Of a stretch of 64,000 nucleotides of DNA, positions 25,985 through 35,291 are shown one piece after another. Location of the stretch: NCBI GenBank assembly GCA_009668975.1, contig SBEG01000007.1:1-64000 (forward strand), in the 5' to 3' direction. The first letter of the stretch is position 1. Every line of letters starts with the position of its first letter. This stretch comes from Deltaproteobacteria bacterium. Its GTDB lineage: Bacteria > Desulfobacterota > Desulfuromonadia > Geobacterales > Geobacteraceae. Made by a program: the position numbers and the translations under genes. The notes below the pieces were generated by a model. That model was not told where the DNA came from. It did no database searches and saw only the letters and a list, made by a program, of their open reading frames with translations.

Positions 25985-26321
25985 ATGCCCTCCTCTTTAA
26001 TGTAGCCGGTGCCAATTCGACCATCGGCAACGGTCTTTTTGTGTCAACGCCAATAAGAATCAGTGTTTGAAACAAGGTATAGCAGAAATTACACAGTTTT
26101 GGTTTTTGCCACAGCAAATATATTTTACGGTATACGCCGGCATCCACCGACATCGTTTCAGCAACCACTTCGTATTTTCCAGGCTGTTCTCCCACCCAGG
26201 CAATCTATCAGCTACGGCTGAAAACCTCTTGCGGGGGAGATCGCATTTGTACTCAGCAAATTTGTTGCTATTCGTTCTGCCCTGATCTCGCCAACATTTT
26301 TTTCACCGCGAGTCATCGCTT

Positions 26322-28532
26322 TTATCGCGTATTCTCTTTATCCGGCAGTACCCTGGCGATGCGAGCGGCCAGCTTTGTCAGTCGTTTTGTTGATCTGCGG
26401 TTCTTTACCGCCATCGCCAAGGCCTTAGGTTGACCGATAATCGTTACCAGCTTCTTGCCCCGAGTTACAGCCGTGTAGATCAGGTTCCGCTCCAGCAGCG
26501 TGTAGTGTTGCATCGCCAGGGGGATTACCACAGCCGGGTACTCCGATCCCTGACTTTTGTGAATGCTGGTAGCATACGCCAAGGAAATCTCGTCCAGTTC
26601 TCCAAGCTCATATTCGACCGATCTACCATCGTAATCGACGAGGAGCGTCCCTTCTTCCTGGTCTATTTCCAGGATTTGGCCGATATCCCCGTTAAAGACT
26701 TCTTTGTCGTAATTGTTGACCGTCTGAATAACCTTGTCACCGGGGGCAAAGGTAGTGCCGAAACGGGTCACCTTTGGCTCCCCCTTTTCGTTGAGCTTCA
26801 GCTGGAGTTCAGCGTTCAGCGACCGCGCTCCCAGACCACCCCGGTTCATGGGGGTCAGAACCTGGACATCCTTTACCGGGTGAAACCCGAACCGTTTCGG
26901 AATACGTTCCGTTACCACCTGCAGCAGTTTTTCGTGAATCTCTTCCGGTGTGTCGGCCGGGATAAAGTAAAAATCGCTGAGCTCGGCACTTTCCGGTTTG
27001 AGCGGCATCTCTCCCTTGTTAATCCGGTGGGCATTGACAATGATGCGGGACGTCGCGGCCTGGCGGAAGATCTCGGTCAGCCGGACCGTAGGCACAGCTC
27101 CGGAATCGATGATATCGAATAGCACCGAACCGGGTCCGACCGACGGCAGCTGGTCAACATCGCCGACGATCATCAGGGCGGCCGTGTCAGGCACCGCCGA
27201 CAGGAGCCGGTTCATCAGAGCCACATCGACCATCGAGGATTCGTCGATCACCAGCAGATCGGTTTCCAGCGGGTTATCCCGACCCCGCTTGAACCCGAAG
27301 GAACTGGGATCGAATTCCAGCAGCCGATGGATGGTTTTCGCCTCGAGGCCGGTGGACTCGGAAAGACGCTTTGCCGCCCGACCGGTGGGAGCACAGAGCG
27401 TCACCCTCATCTGTTTGGCTCGAATGATCAGCAGAATGCTGTTGACCAGAGTGGTTTTGCCGACACCGGGACCGCCGGTGATCACCACACTCTTACTGGT
27501 TAGCGACAGACGCACCGCTTCCTGTTGCGACGGTGACAAGGTTAGTCCCGTCTTTTCCTTCACCCAGGGAATCGACTTGCCGGCGTCGATGGTCCCCCAT
27601 GGTGGACGTCCACTCAGAATCCGGTTGATACTCGCTGCCACACCCACCTCGGCCCGCTGTAGCGGGGTCAGAAAGAGACACGGTCGCCCGTCGATATCCT
27701 CCTGGACCAGGTTCTCCTCTGCTATCTCTTCCAGAATTGCCTGCTCCAGGATGACAACCGGTATCTCCAGTAGCTTAACCGCTTCCTCCACCAGCACGTC
27801 CCGCGGGGCGGCACAATGGCCGTCACTTGACATCTCCTGCAACACATGCCGCACCCCTGCTTGAGCTCTGATCAGGGAATCTGGGGCGATACCAAGCCGA
27901 CCGGCAATGACGTCCGCGGTCTTGAAGCCGATACCGTGGATATCCAAGGCAAGGCGGTAGGGATTCTCCGTGACTTTAACGATGGCCTCGTCGCCGTAGG
28001 TCTTGTAGATGCGGACCGCCCGGGCCGTCCCGACGCCGTGCGATTGCAGGAAAACCATAATCTCCCGAATGGCTTTCTGTTCTGACCAGGCGGAAGCGAT
28101 CCTCCCTACCCGCTTCGGTCCGATGCCGGGCAGCTTCAACATGCGGTCAGGTTCATTTTCTATGATGGTGAAAACATCCTCTTTGAAAGCCTTGACCAGC
28201 ACCTTGGCGAAGTGGGGACCGATCCCCTTGACCATGCCGGAGCCGAGATACTTCTCGATTCCTTCCAGGGTGGTCGGCGGGACGACTTTGAGCTGGTTCG
28301 CTTTGAACTGGAGGCCATGAGTCCTGTCATTGTGCCAGACGCCAAGGCACTCGATATATTCACCAGGTGTGATGGAGGCGGCAGAGCCAATCACCGTGAC
28401 TTGATCGCGCTGTCCCTTGACCTTGGTGCGTAGCACGCAGAATCCGGACTCCTCGCTATGGAACGTGACCCGCTCCACGGATCCGGCAAGACGCTCGACT
28501 GGGACGTCACCTGTGGCTGGCCGGTCTTTCAT
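26322..28532 (-). CDS. recD2: RecD2 (YrrC-type) 5'-3' SF1B DNA helicase
   Basis: The protein is 736 residues, the usual length of RecD2 enzymes that act without RecBC. The N-terminal OB-like segment and two helix-hairpin-helix-like motifs ([10 protein letters not shown] and Leu-Pro-Gly-Ile-Gly-Pro-Lys-Arg) precede Walker A Gly-Gly-Pro-Gly-Val-Gly-Lys-Thr near residue 355, motif II Asp-Glu-Ser-Ser-Met-Val-Asp near 430 and a C-terminal Tyr-Ala-x-Ser-Ile-His-Lys-Ser-Gln-Gly UvrD_C_2 motif. Its ATG overlaps the sagB-like stop (ATGA) behind an AAGGAG ribosome site. Role: DNA unwinding in repair. Confidence 0.92.
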   Translation of the reverse strand: MKDRPATGDVPVERLAGSVERVTFHSEESGFCVLRTKVKGQRDQVTVIGSAASITPGEYIECLGVWHNDRTHGLQFKANQLKVVPPTTLEGIEKYLGSGMVKGIGPHFAKVLVKAFKEDVFTIIENEPDRMLKLPGIGPKRVGRIASAWSEQKAIREIMVFLQSHGVGTARAVRIYKTYGDEAIVKVTENPYRLALDIHGIGFKTADVIAGRLGIAPDSLIRAQAGVRHVLQEMSSDGHCAAPRDVLVEEAVKLLEIPVVILEQAILEEIAEENLVQEDIDGRPCLFLTPLQRAEVGVAASINRILSGRPPWGTIDAGKSIPWVKEKTGLTLSPSQQEAVRLSLTSKSVVITGGPGVGKTTLVNSILLIIRAKQMRVTLCAPTGRAAKRLSESTGLEAKTIHRLLEFDPSSFGFKRGRDNPLETDLLVIDESSMVDVALMNRLLSAVPDTAALMIVGDVDQLPSVGPGSVLFDIIDSGAVPTVRLTEIFRQAATSRIIVNAHRINKGEMPLKPESAELSDFYFIPADTPEEIHEKLLQVVTERIPKRFGFHPVKDVQVLTPMNRGGLGARSLNAELQLKLNEKGEPKVTRFGTTFAPGDKVIQTVNNYDKEVFNGDIGQILEIDQEEGTLLVDYDGRSVEYELGELDEISLAYATSIHKSQGSEYPAVVIPLAMQHYTLLERNLIYTAVTRGKKLVTIIGQPKALAMAVKNRRSTKRLTKLAARIARVLPDKENTR

Positions 28533-29317
28533 GACTCCTTATCGACCTTCCCCACCGGAGCCATGTAGATGCCAAATTCGTCAGAACCATCCACCGCCAG
28601 CAGAGCATCGACCAGCGTCTGGTTGTAGGCCGCTATGGCACAGGTGCCAGCTCCAATCGCTTCACATGCCAGGTACAGATTCTGGCAGACATGGCCTGCA
28701 TCCAGGGCAAGTACCTTATAAGAGGCTTCCGCATAGTGCCATTCCGTGCGTTCCGGAACGGCAGCCCAGATGAAGGTCACAGCTGATTGTCCGGAAAAGT
28801 CTTGACCGTGTGTTGCGGCGGTGAGGCGTTGCGGAAGATTTTCTATGTCGCGTACGTGCACGATGGCGTGATCAAGCGGGAGGTACCGGTAGATACCGCT
28901 CTCCAGGCCTTCCACCCGCAGAACGGCAAGATAGGTTTCAAAGGAGTGGCGGCATCCAGCGGAAGGAACCGTTCGCAGGACAGCCGCCTCGTGGAGGACG
29001 GTACGGACTCCCTGGGTTGCCCAGAGAAGAATGGCCAACTCGTCCAGAGAAAGCGGCTCTGTCGTAAACCGACGATGGCTCTGGCGATCGGCAATGGCTT
29101 TTTGCAGGTTGCACGACGGGATTGACCAGGTTTCCCGGTTCGGTAACTGAATTATCCGGCTACCTGGTGGTGCTGGTTTCTGGACGGGTGTCGGCCGAAC
29201 TCCGCGGGATTGCGGAGTGGCTCGAAAATTCACCTCTTCCCTGATCCGGTCAGTCAGAAAATATCTGCCGCTTTCCGTGGTAATGGATGGTTTCTTTATC
29301 GCTCGTTTCTCTTCCAT
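28529..29317 (-). CDS. SagB/ThcOx-family FMN oxidoreductase (nitroreductase fold)
   Basis: The protein is 262 residues with AGGAGG before ATG 29317. Family marks are [10 protein letters not shown]-x-[16 protein letters not shown]-x-Arg-His, and the C-terminal [10 protein letters not shown] with Gly-Ala-Gly-Thr-Cys. Stand-alone SagB/ThcOx proteins reduce small molecules or oxidise azoline rings. No cyclodehydratase or precursor peptide is nearby, so a RiPP role is unlikely. It is translationally coupled to recD2, which is functionally surprising. Confidence 0.9.
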   Translation of the reverse strand: MEEKRAIKKPSITTESGRYFLTDRIREEVNFRATPQSRGVRPTPVQKPAPPGSRIIQLPNRETWSIPSCNLQKAIADRQSHRRFTTEPLSLDELAILLWATQGVRTVLHEAAVLRTVPSAGCRHSFETYLAVLRVEGLESGIYRYLPLDHAIVHVRDIENLPQRLTAATHGQDFSGQSAVTFIWAAVPERTEWHYAEASYKVLALDAGHVCQNLYLACEAIGAGTCAIAAYNQTLVDALLAVDGSDEFGIYMAPVGKVDKES

Positions 29318-29350
29318 AGTGAAAAAACCTCCTGACCCGTTGTGCCGGAA

Positions 29351-29551
29351 TTACTCAGGGAAAACCCTGTTTTTCTCCGCCAAGGCGTAGCCAAGGGCAA
29401 TAATGATCTTTCGCTTGGTTTCCAGGCGGCATACTGCGCCGCGTTCGATACGAACAATTGTTGCTGGGGATACTCCCGCCAGACGAGCCAACTCCATCTT
29501 GCTCATCAGGCGTTCTTCCCTGATTTTTCGGATGTTATTGCTGTTTTTCAT
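29351..29551 (-). CDS. Small XRE-family helix-turn-helix regulator
   Basis: The protein is 66 residues and consists almost only of a lambda-repressor-type HTH: Ile-Arg-Glu-Glu-Arg-Leu-Met-Ser-Lys-Met-Glu-Leu-Ala-Arg-Leu-Ala-Gly-Val-Ser, then Ile-Val-Arg-Ile-Glu-Arg-Gly and a third helix rich in Lys, Ile and Leu. The ribosome site is weak. It lies 33 bp upstream of the SagB-like gene and may control the sagB-recD2 pair. Confidence 0.8.
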   Translation of the reverse strand: MKNSNNIRKIREERLMSKMELARLAGVSPATIVRIERGAVCRLETKRKIIIALGYALAEKNRVFPE

Positions 29552-29617
29552 TTCAGTTCACACCATATGGAGACTGCGATTTCGTTTTCTACAGGACCTA
29601 CTTAGGCGGAACCTGGC

Positions 29618-29911
29618 CACTTGACATGCCTGCCCGTAATCGCTTCTCCTGCATGCGCATCCAAAGGATGATGTCGTGTAGTCAGCTAACTTTTTGGTTA
29701 ATATATTGACCCATGCTCCATACTACTGCAAATCCAATGCAAAGCAAAAGGCTTAGCTACTCGAGGACTGAATGAACCGTTCAGCTCGTCAAACAAAACC
29801 CCAGGAGCGTCGCTTCAATGTACGTGACTATGATTTTTATCCCCGTGGGCGCGTGGTCTTGAACTTACCGTAACAAACTTTTTCCGTATATATGTAGATC
29901 CATGCCTAACA
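29618..29911. other. Gene-free AT-rich stretch
   Basis: No gene, RNA or strong hairpin could be supported. The base composition changes here from the GC-rich recD2 side to the AT-rich integrated element, so an element border may lie in this stretch or just after it. Confidence 0.4.
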
Positions 29912-30049
29912 ATGGATGACATAAACCGCCTAATTAAACTTTTTGAGATCGAAGGTCAGCAGGTGGAAACTGCAGGCGATGAACATTACCGCTGTGCCAA
30001 CTGTAACAGAGAATACGTGAATTTTTATCAAAAGAAAAACCGCCCTTGA
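29912..30049 (+). CDS. Putative 45-aa zinc-knuckle peptide
   Basis: The short frame begins with an acidic amphipathic helix (Asp-Asp-Ile-Asn-Arg-Leu-Ile-Lys-Leu-Phe-Glu) and then has Tyr-Arg-Cys-Ala-Asn-Cys-Asn-Arg-Glu-Tyr, a single Cys-x2-Cys knuckle. It has no clear ribosome site and could be the fragment of a longer zinc-ribbon protein. The composition reads as natural protein. Confidence 0.35.
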   Translation: MDDINRLIKLFEIEGQQVETAGDEHYRCANCNREYVNFYQKKNRP

Positions 30050-30874
30050 ACAGAACATGCACCTTAGCCTGGAATAAATCAGGAATGAGATTTTCCGTGG
30101 CCGGATTTTTCCCAAAAACACATCTGTTCCAGGTGCCGCGAACGGTGTCAGGGTTGCCAGGCTTAGGCCTGTAAGCCACTTTCCGGCGCTAGACAAGGGG
30201 TCAGATGCCAAAAAAGCTCTTAGACCAAATTTGGGTGAGATTGGGTATTGAGTTTGATTTTTTGGTTCGATTTTTTTAATAACCAGAAGCTAGGACAATA
30301 CGCAGGAATTTAATGCTCACTGTTTTTCCAAAATCGATTATCCCTATGAGACACTCCACCTCATTTTTCTCTCTATAACTCGACTAAATAGACTATAGAT
30401 ACTTAGCACCTGTGGATTAGCAGCGCATTCTTCAATGTTTCTAGGTAGTTGTATCGGCAGCAGCTCCTCCGTGAACAAATTGGCGTGCCGGGCACTGGTT
30501 GTTGCGGTGCCAAGAAGCGGCACATGGAAAGCCGACAGTTGTTGCCTTCAACAACTTGATCTGCCGAATTTTCCAGCATTTTACACAGCACAAAATGCCA
30601 AATTGACGGCACATACTGGCGAATACACAATTTGAAATGCCGATAAGTATGTCATGGAATAGCTAATAATCAGTCGGGAAAATCCGTTTTTGGGTCGCGA
30701 GGAAAAAAATTTTGAAAGGCAACATCATATCCCTACCATGGGATAATGTCAGCTTTGTGAATTTCGCATAAACAGATAGGAATGTTTGTGATTTAGCAGA
30801 AACAAGAGCAAGGGTATCCTATACCCGCTCGCGAGGAGGGATGAATTATGGCATATTGAAGCGAAGGTGATTTT
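30050..30874. other. 825-bp stretch without a supported gene
   Basis: Two overlapping short frames on opposite strands (about 30403-30635) have unnatural composition and no ribosome site. Small inverted repeats are visible: TATCCC/GGGATA near 30728-30745 and GGGTAT/ATACCC near 30813-30827. The latter lies about 50 bp past the replication gene's stop and could help end its transcript. Confidence 0.4.
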
Positions 30875-31819
30875 TTACGGCGGAGGCCTGATTGATGAGC
30901 GTGTGTTTGATTTGCTGAGTCCGAAACTTCTGAACTTCTTTCTTAAGGCTTGTTTAACAGACTTGGGTTTTTTTGGTAGGGAGTAAATTAATTTGCCGTC
31001 GATAATTTCAGCGTGGACTAGGACCCCGGCCCGGGTGAGTTGCTTGACAACGTAGGGCATGAGCCGTAAGAACACTGACTTTTTCGATGAGGATCCGACA
31101 ATATTCTTCTGCAAAAATTCGGCGGTCAGACCGTTTTCCAATGCAAGATCGTGAGACGAAAAAAAAGCATACAACAACTTTGTTGTGTTTCCCCTGAGAT
31201 CCTTCATGTCTTTCGAGCAAAGTAGGGTGTAATCTCCAACGAGAAAATGGTTTCTGATCGATTTAGGCAGATCAATGTAGTATTTTTTCTGGGCCTCGTC
31301 ATATCCGTAATTAAGCAGAGGCCCTGAAATATCTTTCCCGCCAGCCGGCGACAGTTCGCACGATGCGAGGGTTTCGAGGGCTCGACTGAGGCTTGCGTAG
31401 TTGCTCCCCCCAGTTTTGCTGCCCATCATCTGCAATAGTTTGTACAGACGAAAATACACCCTCCCCCCGCTAGCCATCTCCGGCCAACATAGGGCAAGCA
31501 CATGACCAAAAACCCTGGCGTGGAACACGGTGAGCAGTTCGCCGTAGTAGAAATGTTGATACCCATCCAGGCCCCGGTTCTCAGTCCAGCTTAGTTCACC
31601 ATTTTCCTTTTTTTCAAATTTGTGCCTGTTTGGGGCGGTCGACTTGAACAGAGTTGACCTGACCGCGAAGTTAGGCAGCGGGAAGTGTCCCTTAGGCAAC
31701 ATAGGGAAATAGGGAACACTTTCACGTTTTACCCCATATTGTGTATGGGAGTTAGGCGGAGGGAACTTGCCAGTTGCTGGTTTCCTGATTTTGGATTGTT
31801 TGCCTGTAGTACTATGCAT
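30875..31819 (-). CDS. TrfA-like plasmid replication initiator
   Basis: The protein is 314 residues. The segment Leu-Pro-Asn-Phe-Ala-Val-Arg-Ser-Thr-Leu-Phe-Lys, followed by a Gly-Tyr-x2-Phe-Tyr-Tyr-Gly-Glu-Leu-Leu strand-helix and an Asp-x-Phe-His-Ala/Leu-type winged-helix start, matches TrfA initiators of IncP plasmids. Two winged-helix-like halves follow, and the C-terminus is basic. Plasmid TrfA binds iterons and opens the origin. No iteron array is obvious nearby. The gene follows the excisionase-like gene by 3 bp. It implies that the integrated element can, or once could, replicate as a circle. Confidence 0.75.
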   Translation of the reverse strand: MHSTTGKQSKIRKPATGKFPPPNSHTQYGVKRESVPYFPMLPKGHFPLPNFAVRSTLFKSTAPNRHKFEKKENGELSWTENRGLDGYQHFYYGELLTVFHARVFGHVLALCWPEMASGGRVYFRLYKLLQMMGSKTGGSNYASLSRALETLASCELSPAGGKDISGPLLNYGYDEAQKKYYIDLPKSIRNHFLVGDYTLLCSKDMKDLRGNTTKLLYAFFSSHDLALENGLTAEFLQKNIVGSSSKKSVFLRLMPYVVKQLTRAGVLVHAEIIDGKLIYSLPKKPKSVKQALRKKFRSFGLSKSNTRSSIRPPP

Positions 31820-31822
31820 GCG

Positions 31823-32014
31823 TTACTTGCCGTCCCGGCAATTTTCCGCCCACGCCTTCACTTCATTAACGTTAAATCTTCTTAATTTACCGAATTTGTA
31901 GCTAGGTATTTGGCCGCTCTCTGCCATCTTATAGGCCGTTCCCGGCTTGATACACAACCAGCTTGCTAATGTTTTTATGTCGATGTACGCATCTTGCTCA
32001 GCCCGAGTTGACAT
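31823..32014 (-). CDS. Excisionase-like MerR/HTH_17 DNA-binding protein
   Basis: The protein is 63 residues with AGGAGGG nine bases before ATG 32014. It has the HTH_17 pattern: Tyr-Ile-Asp-Ile-Lys-Thr-Leu-Ala-Ser-Trp-Leu, Thr-Ala-Tyr-Lys-Met-Ala-Glu-Ser-Gly-Gln-Ile-Pro, and Leu-Arg-Arg-Phe-Asn-Val-Asn-Glu-Val. Such proteins serve as excisionases or as activators of rep genes. It lies between rep and the divergent integrase gene, an expected place for a directionality factor. Confidence 0.8.
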   Translation of the reverse strand: MSTRAEQDAYIDIKTLASWLCIKPGTAYKMAESGQIPSYKFGKLRRFNVNEVKAWAENCRDGK

Positions 32015-32164
32015 TCGCTACCCTCCTGTCTATTGTTTGGTAGGTAACAGATACACCACAACACCAAACATGTCAAGTTATTGATTTTGTTGATATTTTT
32101 TATATATCACTTTATTCAGCACGAGTTTTGGAGTAATCTCAGCGAACCAGGAGATGAATGATTA
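32015..32164. promoter_or_regulatory. Divergent control region between xis/rep and the integrase
   Basis: This very AT-rich stretch contains inverted arms TGTTTGGT (32034-32041) and ACCAAACA (32063-32070), separated by 21 bases. The spacing fits two helical turns and suggests binding of a dimeric regulator or integrase/excisionase arm sites. Promoters for both directions should lie here; exact boxes are not clear. Confidence 0.5.
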
Positions 32165-33403
32165 ATGGCTAAAAAAGATGGAATTTACAAGCGGGGGAAG
32201 ACGTATTGGATCACATACACAGATGCATCCGGCAAACGTAGGTGGGAATCATCAAAATCGCAGTATTATGCAGCTGCCGACAAGCTTCTCGCAATCCGCA
32301 AAACCGAGACAGCGCAAGGTAAATTGCCTGAAATTCTAGCGAAACGCGAGAGGACGCCATTTTCAGAACTTGCGGAAAAATACATTGAGTTCTGTGCTCA
32401 TCAGAAAAACTCTCGTGACAAATCAAATATAGTCAACAATTTTCTAGTTCCCTATTTTGGCAAAAAAGATGTCTCCTCCATAAAAATCTCCGAGTTTGAA
32501 TCATTTTATTCAAAACAATTAGGATCGGTCTCCACAAGTACCGCAAACCGCCGGTTTGCAACTCTTAAAAATATGATCACAAAAGCGGCCGATTGGGGGT
32601 TTGCTTCAGACGAATCCCTTAAGGCTGTGCGAAAAATCAAACTTCACTCGGAAAAAGAAACGTGGCGCTTAAGGTACCTCTCGCACGAAGAAGCGACGGA
32701 ACTACTCAATGTTTGCAGCGGAGACTTACGGGATATTGTAGTGATGGCGCTATCTACCGGAATGAGGAGAGGCGAGATTTTAGATCTGCAGTGGAATTAC
32801 GTGAGACTGGATGTAGGTTTTATTTACGTCATTAAAAGCAAGGGCGCTGAATCTAGGCAGGTGCCAATCTCCCCAGACCTACTGGAAATGCTAACCAGAC
32901 GCAGCACAGGCATCGAAGACCAAGCAGAGTATGTTTTCCCTAGTCCCGTTTCGGGAGGACGTCGGGAATCTGTGCCCGGCGGATCGAGTACTGGATTCAG
33001 CACCGCTTGTAAAATGGCAGGGATCGAAAATTTTAGATTTCACGACCTGCGACACACTTTTGCAAGTTGGTTAGTCATGGCTGGCGTGGATTTAACGACC
33101 GTGTCGCGGCTCATGGGCCACAAGTCCCTCGCCATGACTCTTCGTTATTCTCATCTAGCGCCAGGGCATTTGCATAGCGCCGTAAAAACAATACCAACAT
33201 TTAATTCGCCAGTAGAAACACCTAAATACAGTTACATGATTGAGTGGTCAGAAGCAGATAACTCGTATCTAGCAAAGTCCCCGCAATTTCCTCAGTTGAT
33301 TTCACAAGGCAATACGCCTGCCGAGGCACTCAAAAGCATTGAGCTGGCAGTTACAGCTGAGGCCTCAGCACAAAAACTCATTGAAAACCAACGTGACAAT
33401 TAA
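32165..33403 (+). CDS. Tyrosine integrase with a C-terminal HicB-like domain
   Basis: The protein is 412 residues. It has an N-terminal arm-binding segment, a SAM-like core-binding domain (about 60-160) and a catalytic domain with Gly-Met-Arg-Arg-Gly-Glu, His-Asp-Leu-Arg-His-Thr-Phe-Ala, Met-Gly-His-Lys-Ser and Leu-Arg-Tyr-Ser-His. From residue 355 an extra domain follows: Tyr-Met-Ile-Glu-Trp-Ser-Glu-Ala-Asp, Tyr-Leu-Ala-Lys-Ser-Pro-Gln-Phe-Pro and Gly-x-Thr-Pro-Ala-Glu-Ala-Leu, the partial RNase H-like fold of HicB antitoxins. It ends 55 bp from the tRNA-Arg(TCG) 3' end, its likely attachment site. No HicA toxin is seen nearby. Confidence 0.92.
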   Translation: MAKKDGIYKRGKTYWITYTDASGKRRWESSKSQYYAAADKLLAIRKTETAQGKLPEILAKRERTPFSELAEKYIEFCAHQKNSRDKSNIVNNFLVPYFGKKDVSSIKISEFESFYSKQLGSVSTSTANRRFATLKNMITKAADWGFASDESLKAVRKIKLHSEKETWRLRYLSHEEATELLNVCSGDLRDIVVMALSTGMRRGEILDLQWNYVRLDVGFIYVIKSKGAESRQVPISPDLLEMLTRRSTGIEDQAEYVFPSPVSGGRRESVPGGSSTGFSTACKMAGIENFRFHDLRHTFASWLVMAGVDLTTVSRLMGHKSLAMTLRYSHLAPGHLHSAVKTIPTFNSPVETPKYSYMIEWSEADNSYLAKSPQFPQLISQGNTPAEALKSIELAVTAEASAQKLIENQRDN

Positions 33404-33423
33404 CGTGACATCGCCAAAAACAA

Positions 33424-33450
33424 AATGGCCTACAGAGACTGTAAGCCATT
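33424..33450. terminator. Hairpin between integrase and tRNA-Arg
   Basis: AATGGCCTACA and TGTAAGCCATT pair over 11 positions with one mismatch around GAGAC. It follows the integrase stop by 20 bp and lies 8 bp before the tRNA 3' end. The T-run is weak. It could end integrase or tRNA transcripts or belong to the attachment region. Confidence 0.5.
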
Positions 33451-33458
33451 GATTTAAT

Positions 33459-33535
33459 TGGCGCGCTCGGAGAGATTCGAACTCCCGACCAACGGATTCG
33501 AAGTCCGTTGCTCTATCCAGCTGAGCTACGAGCGC
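33459..33535 (-). tRNA. tRNA-Arg(TCG), 77 nt with encoded CCA
   Basis: On the minus strand the acceptor GCGCTCG pairs with CGAGCGC, followed by G and CCA. The D arm is GCTCAGCTGGATAGAGC, the anticodon stem-loop is GGACTTCGAATCC with anticodon TCG (plus-strand 33499-33501), and the T arm is GGGAGTTCGAATCTCTCC. All stems are intact, so the gene should be functional even though an integrase lies 55 bp from its 3' end. That is expected, because integration restores the 3' end. Confidence 0.95.
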
Positions 33536-33672
33536 GTATGGGTGTGCGGTATGAAAATTTCGGCGGGAACGCCACTAGAAAAGACTTGCACACTTTATCC
33601 CAAGAGCGGAAAGGAAAGCAAGTTCATTTTGCCCGCCCTTGTGGGCGCAGGACAATCTGCTATCCTTAGTCC

Positions 33673-35181
33673 ATGCTTTTGGAAATGCACTCCCATACTG
33701 CTGAACATTCCCACTGCAGCTCGATTCCTGCAGCAGAGCTGGTCCGTCAGTCTTTTGCCAAGGGTTTACAGGGAATCGTCTTCACCGATCACCACTATCT
33801 CTGGAGCGACGAGAAGCTTTTCAAGGTTCGCCGCTCAAGTGCGGTTCCGGATCATTTCCTGATTCTTTCCGGACAGGAAGTGGCAACGCCGGAAGCAGGC
33901 GATGTTATCGTCTACGGTGCCGACACGTCCTTCCCTCCCGGCACCTCTCTTGAAGTGATTCGCGCAAGCTCACCCGAGGCAGCGCTGGTCTGGGCGCATC
34001 CGTACCGCAAAGGAAGAGAGCCCGACGATGCGGCACTGCTGCTCCCTGTGCTGGACGCAGTGGAGATCTTCAGCTCGAACCACTCGGTACGTGAAAACAG
34101 CCGGGGACTCAGGGACTGGCACCGGCTGCGCTTCACCGCCATCGGCGGGACCGATACCCATGGCAACGGCTATGCCGGACTCTACCCGACCCATTTCGAT
34201 CATCCGATCGACAGCATAAGCGGCCTTGCCACCGAAATCCGCAAAGGCCGCTGCCGGCCGTTTCTGAAGGAAATCCCCCGCTCGGGAGCCGGCAGCCTGG
34301 TGACTGAAGTAACCATCGGCGCCAAAGGCCTTGACGAAGTTCGGGAAAGAATCATCATCAGAAACATCTCCAGCCACCATAAATGGGATACGGCCGACCG
34401 GGCCTTTCACATTGCGAAACAACTCGCCCGGCAAGGTTTCGCCAGCGGCCCCTATCGGGTGCCGGTGCCGATCGACCAGGATCATGACTCCATGACCCTC
34501 ATCGAGCAGGGCATCAGGGGAAAATCTCTTTTCGACAAAATTCTAACCGCTTCACGGGAAGATAGCCTGCGCTACGTCCGCATGGCTGCCCAGTGGCTGG
34601 CAAAACTCCATGCCTGCCGTCTCACTCTCACCCCGGCCGGTGAATTTCTGACGCGGGAACCGGAACGCCTGGGAAAATACCTCGAGCGCTTTACCGACAT
34701 CAATCACCCCCATGCCCGAAGAGCGGAAGAAATTCTCACCACCATTGCAAGGGAAGAAGAGCGGCGTTACGCGGACAATTCCGAAGATCTTGTCCAGGGA
34801 CACGGCGACTTCCACCCGAAAAACATCCTGATCGGCCAGGACGTTCAGGAAAACCGGGAAACTCTTTTCGTTGCCGCGATAGATTTCGAAAGCTCATTAC
34901 GCCTCCCGGCCGCTTTTGACGTGGGTTGTTTCCTGGCCCAGTTCCGGAACCAGTTTTTTCACCGTGAAGATATCATCCGGGACTTCCCCGAAACGGTCTT
35001 TCTTTCTGCCTACCAGGAGGCCCTTGGAGACAGCGGAAATGATTTTCTCCGCCAGGTGGAGTTGTTCCGTGCCCGGGCAAACATGAGCATCGCGGCGTAC
35101 CTCATCAAACTCGGTCTAGGCGACAGTAACGACCTCTGGAGAGTTCTTCTGGAAGCGGAGAAAGCCCTGACCGCCCGCTGA
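33673..35181 (+). CDS. PHP-domain phosphoesterase fused to an APH-type phosphotransferase
   Basis: The protein is 502 residues. Residues 1-200 are a PHP domain: Met-His-Ser-His-Thr, Thr-Asp-His-His, Gly-Gln-Glu-Val, Trp-Ala-His-Pro and Gly-Gly-Thr-Asp-Thr-His-Gly supply the metal ligands. Residues about 215-500 are an aminoglycoside-phosphotransferase/choline-kinase-like domain with Gln-Gly-His-Gly-Asp-Phe-His-Pro-Lys-Asn-Ile and Ala-Ile-Asp-Phe-Glu as catalytic and metal motifs. One polypeptide thus joins a phosphoesterase and a kinase. The substrate is unknown. It is the first backbone gene beyond the tRNA. Confidence 0.88.
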   Translation: MLLEMHSHTAEHSHCSSIPAAELVRQSFAKGLQGIVFTDHHYLWSDEKLFKVRRSSAVPDHFLILSGQEVATPEAGDVIVYGADTSFPPGTSLEVIRASSPEAALVWAHPYRKGREPDDAALLLPVLDAVEIFSSNHSVRENSRGLRDWHRLRFTAIGGTDTHGNGYAGLYPTHFDHPIDSISGLATEIRKGRCRPFLKEIPRSGAGSLVTEVTIGAKGLDEVRERIIIRNISSHHKWDTADRAFHIAKQLARQGFASGPYRVPVPIDQDHDSMTLIEQGIRGKSLFDKILTASREDSLRYVRMAAQWLAKLHACRLTLTPAGEFLTREPERLGKYLERFTDINHPHARRAEEILTTIAREEERRYADNSEDLVQGHGDFHPKNILIGQDVQENRETLFVAAIDFESSLRLPAAFDVGCFLAQFRNQFFHREDIIRDFPETVFLSAYQEALGDSGNDFLRQVELFRARANMSIAAYLIKLGLGDSNDLWRVLLEAEKALTAR

Positions 35182-35291
35182 AACCGGATAAATTTCTCTT
35201 GCACCAGTGGCATGGCCCGGTTTTCCAGTTATACTTAAGAATCTGGAAAAAATTCAGGAACCAGGAAAAAACACTCAGGAGGAGCCAATAC

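Noticed and set aside
30403..30635. Two overlapping 66-75 codon frames on opposite strands
   Set aside because: No ribosome sites, Cys/Ser-rich unnatural composition and no recognisable motif.
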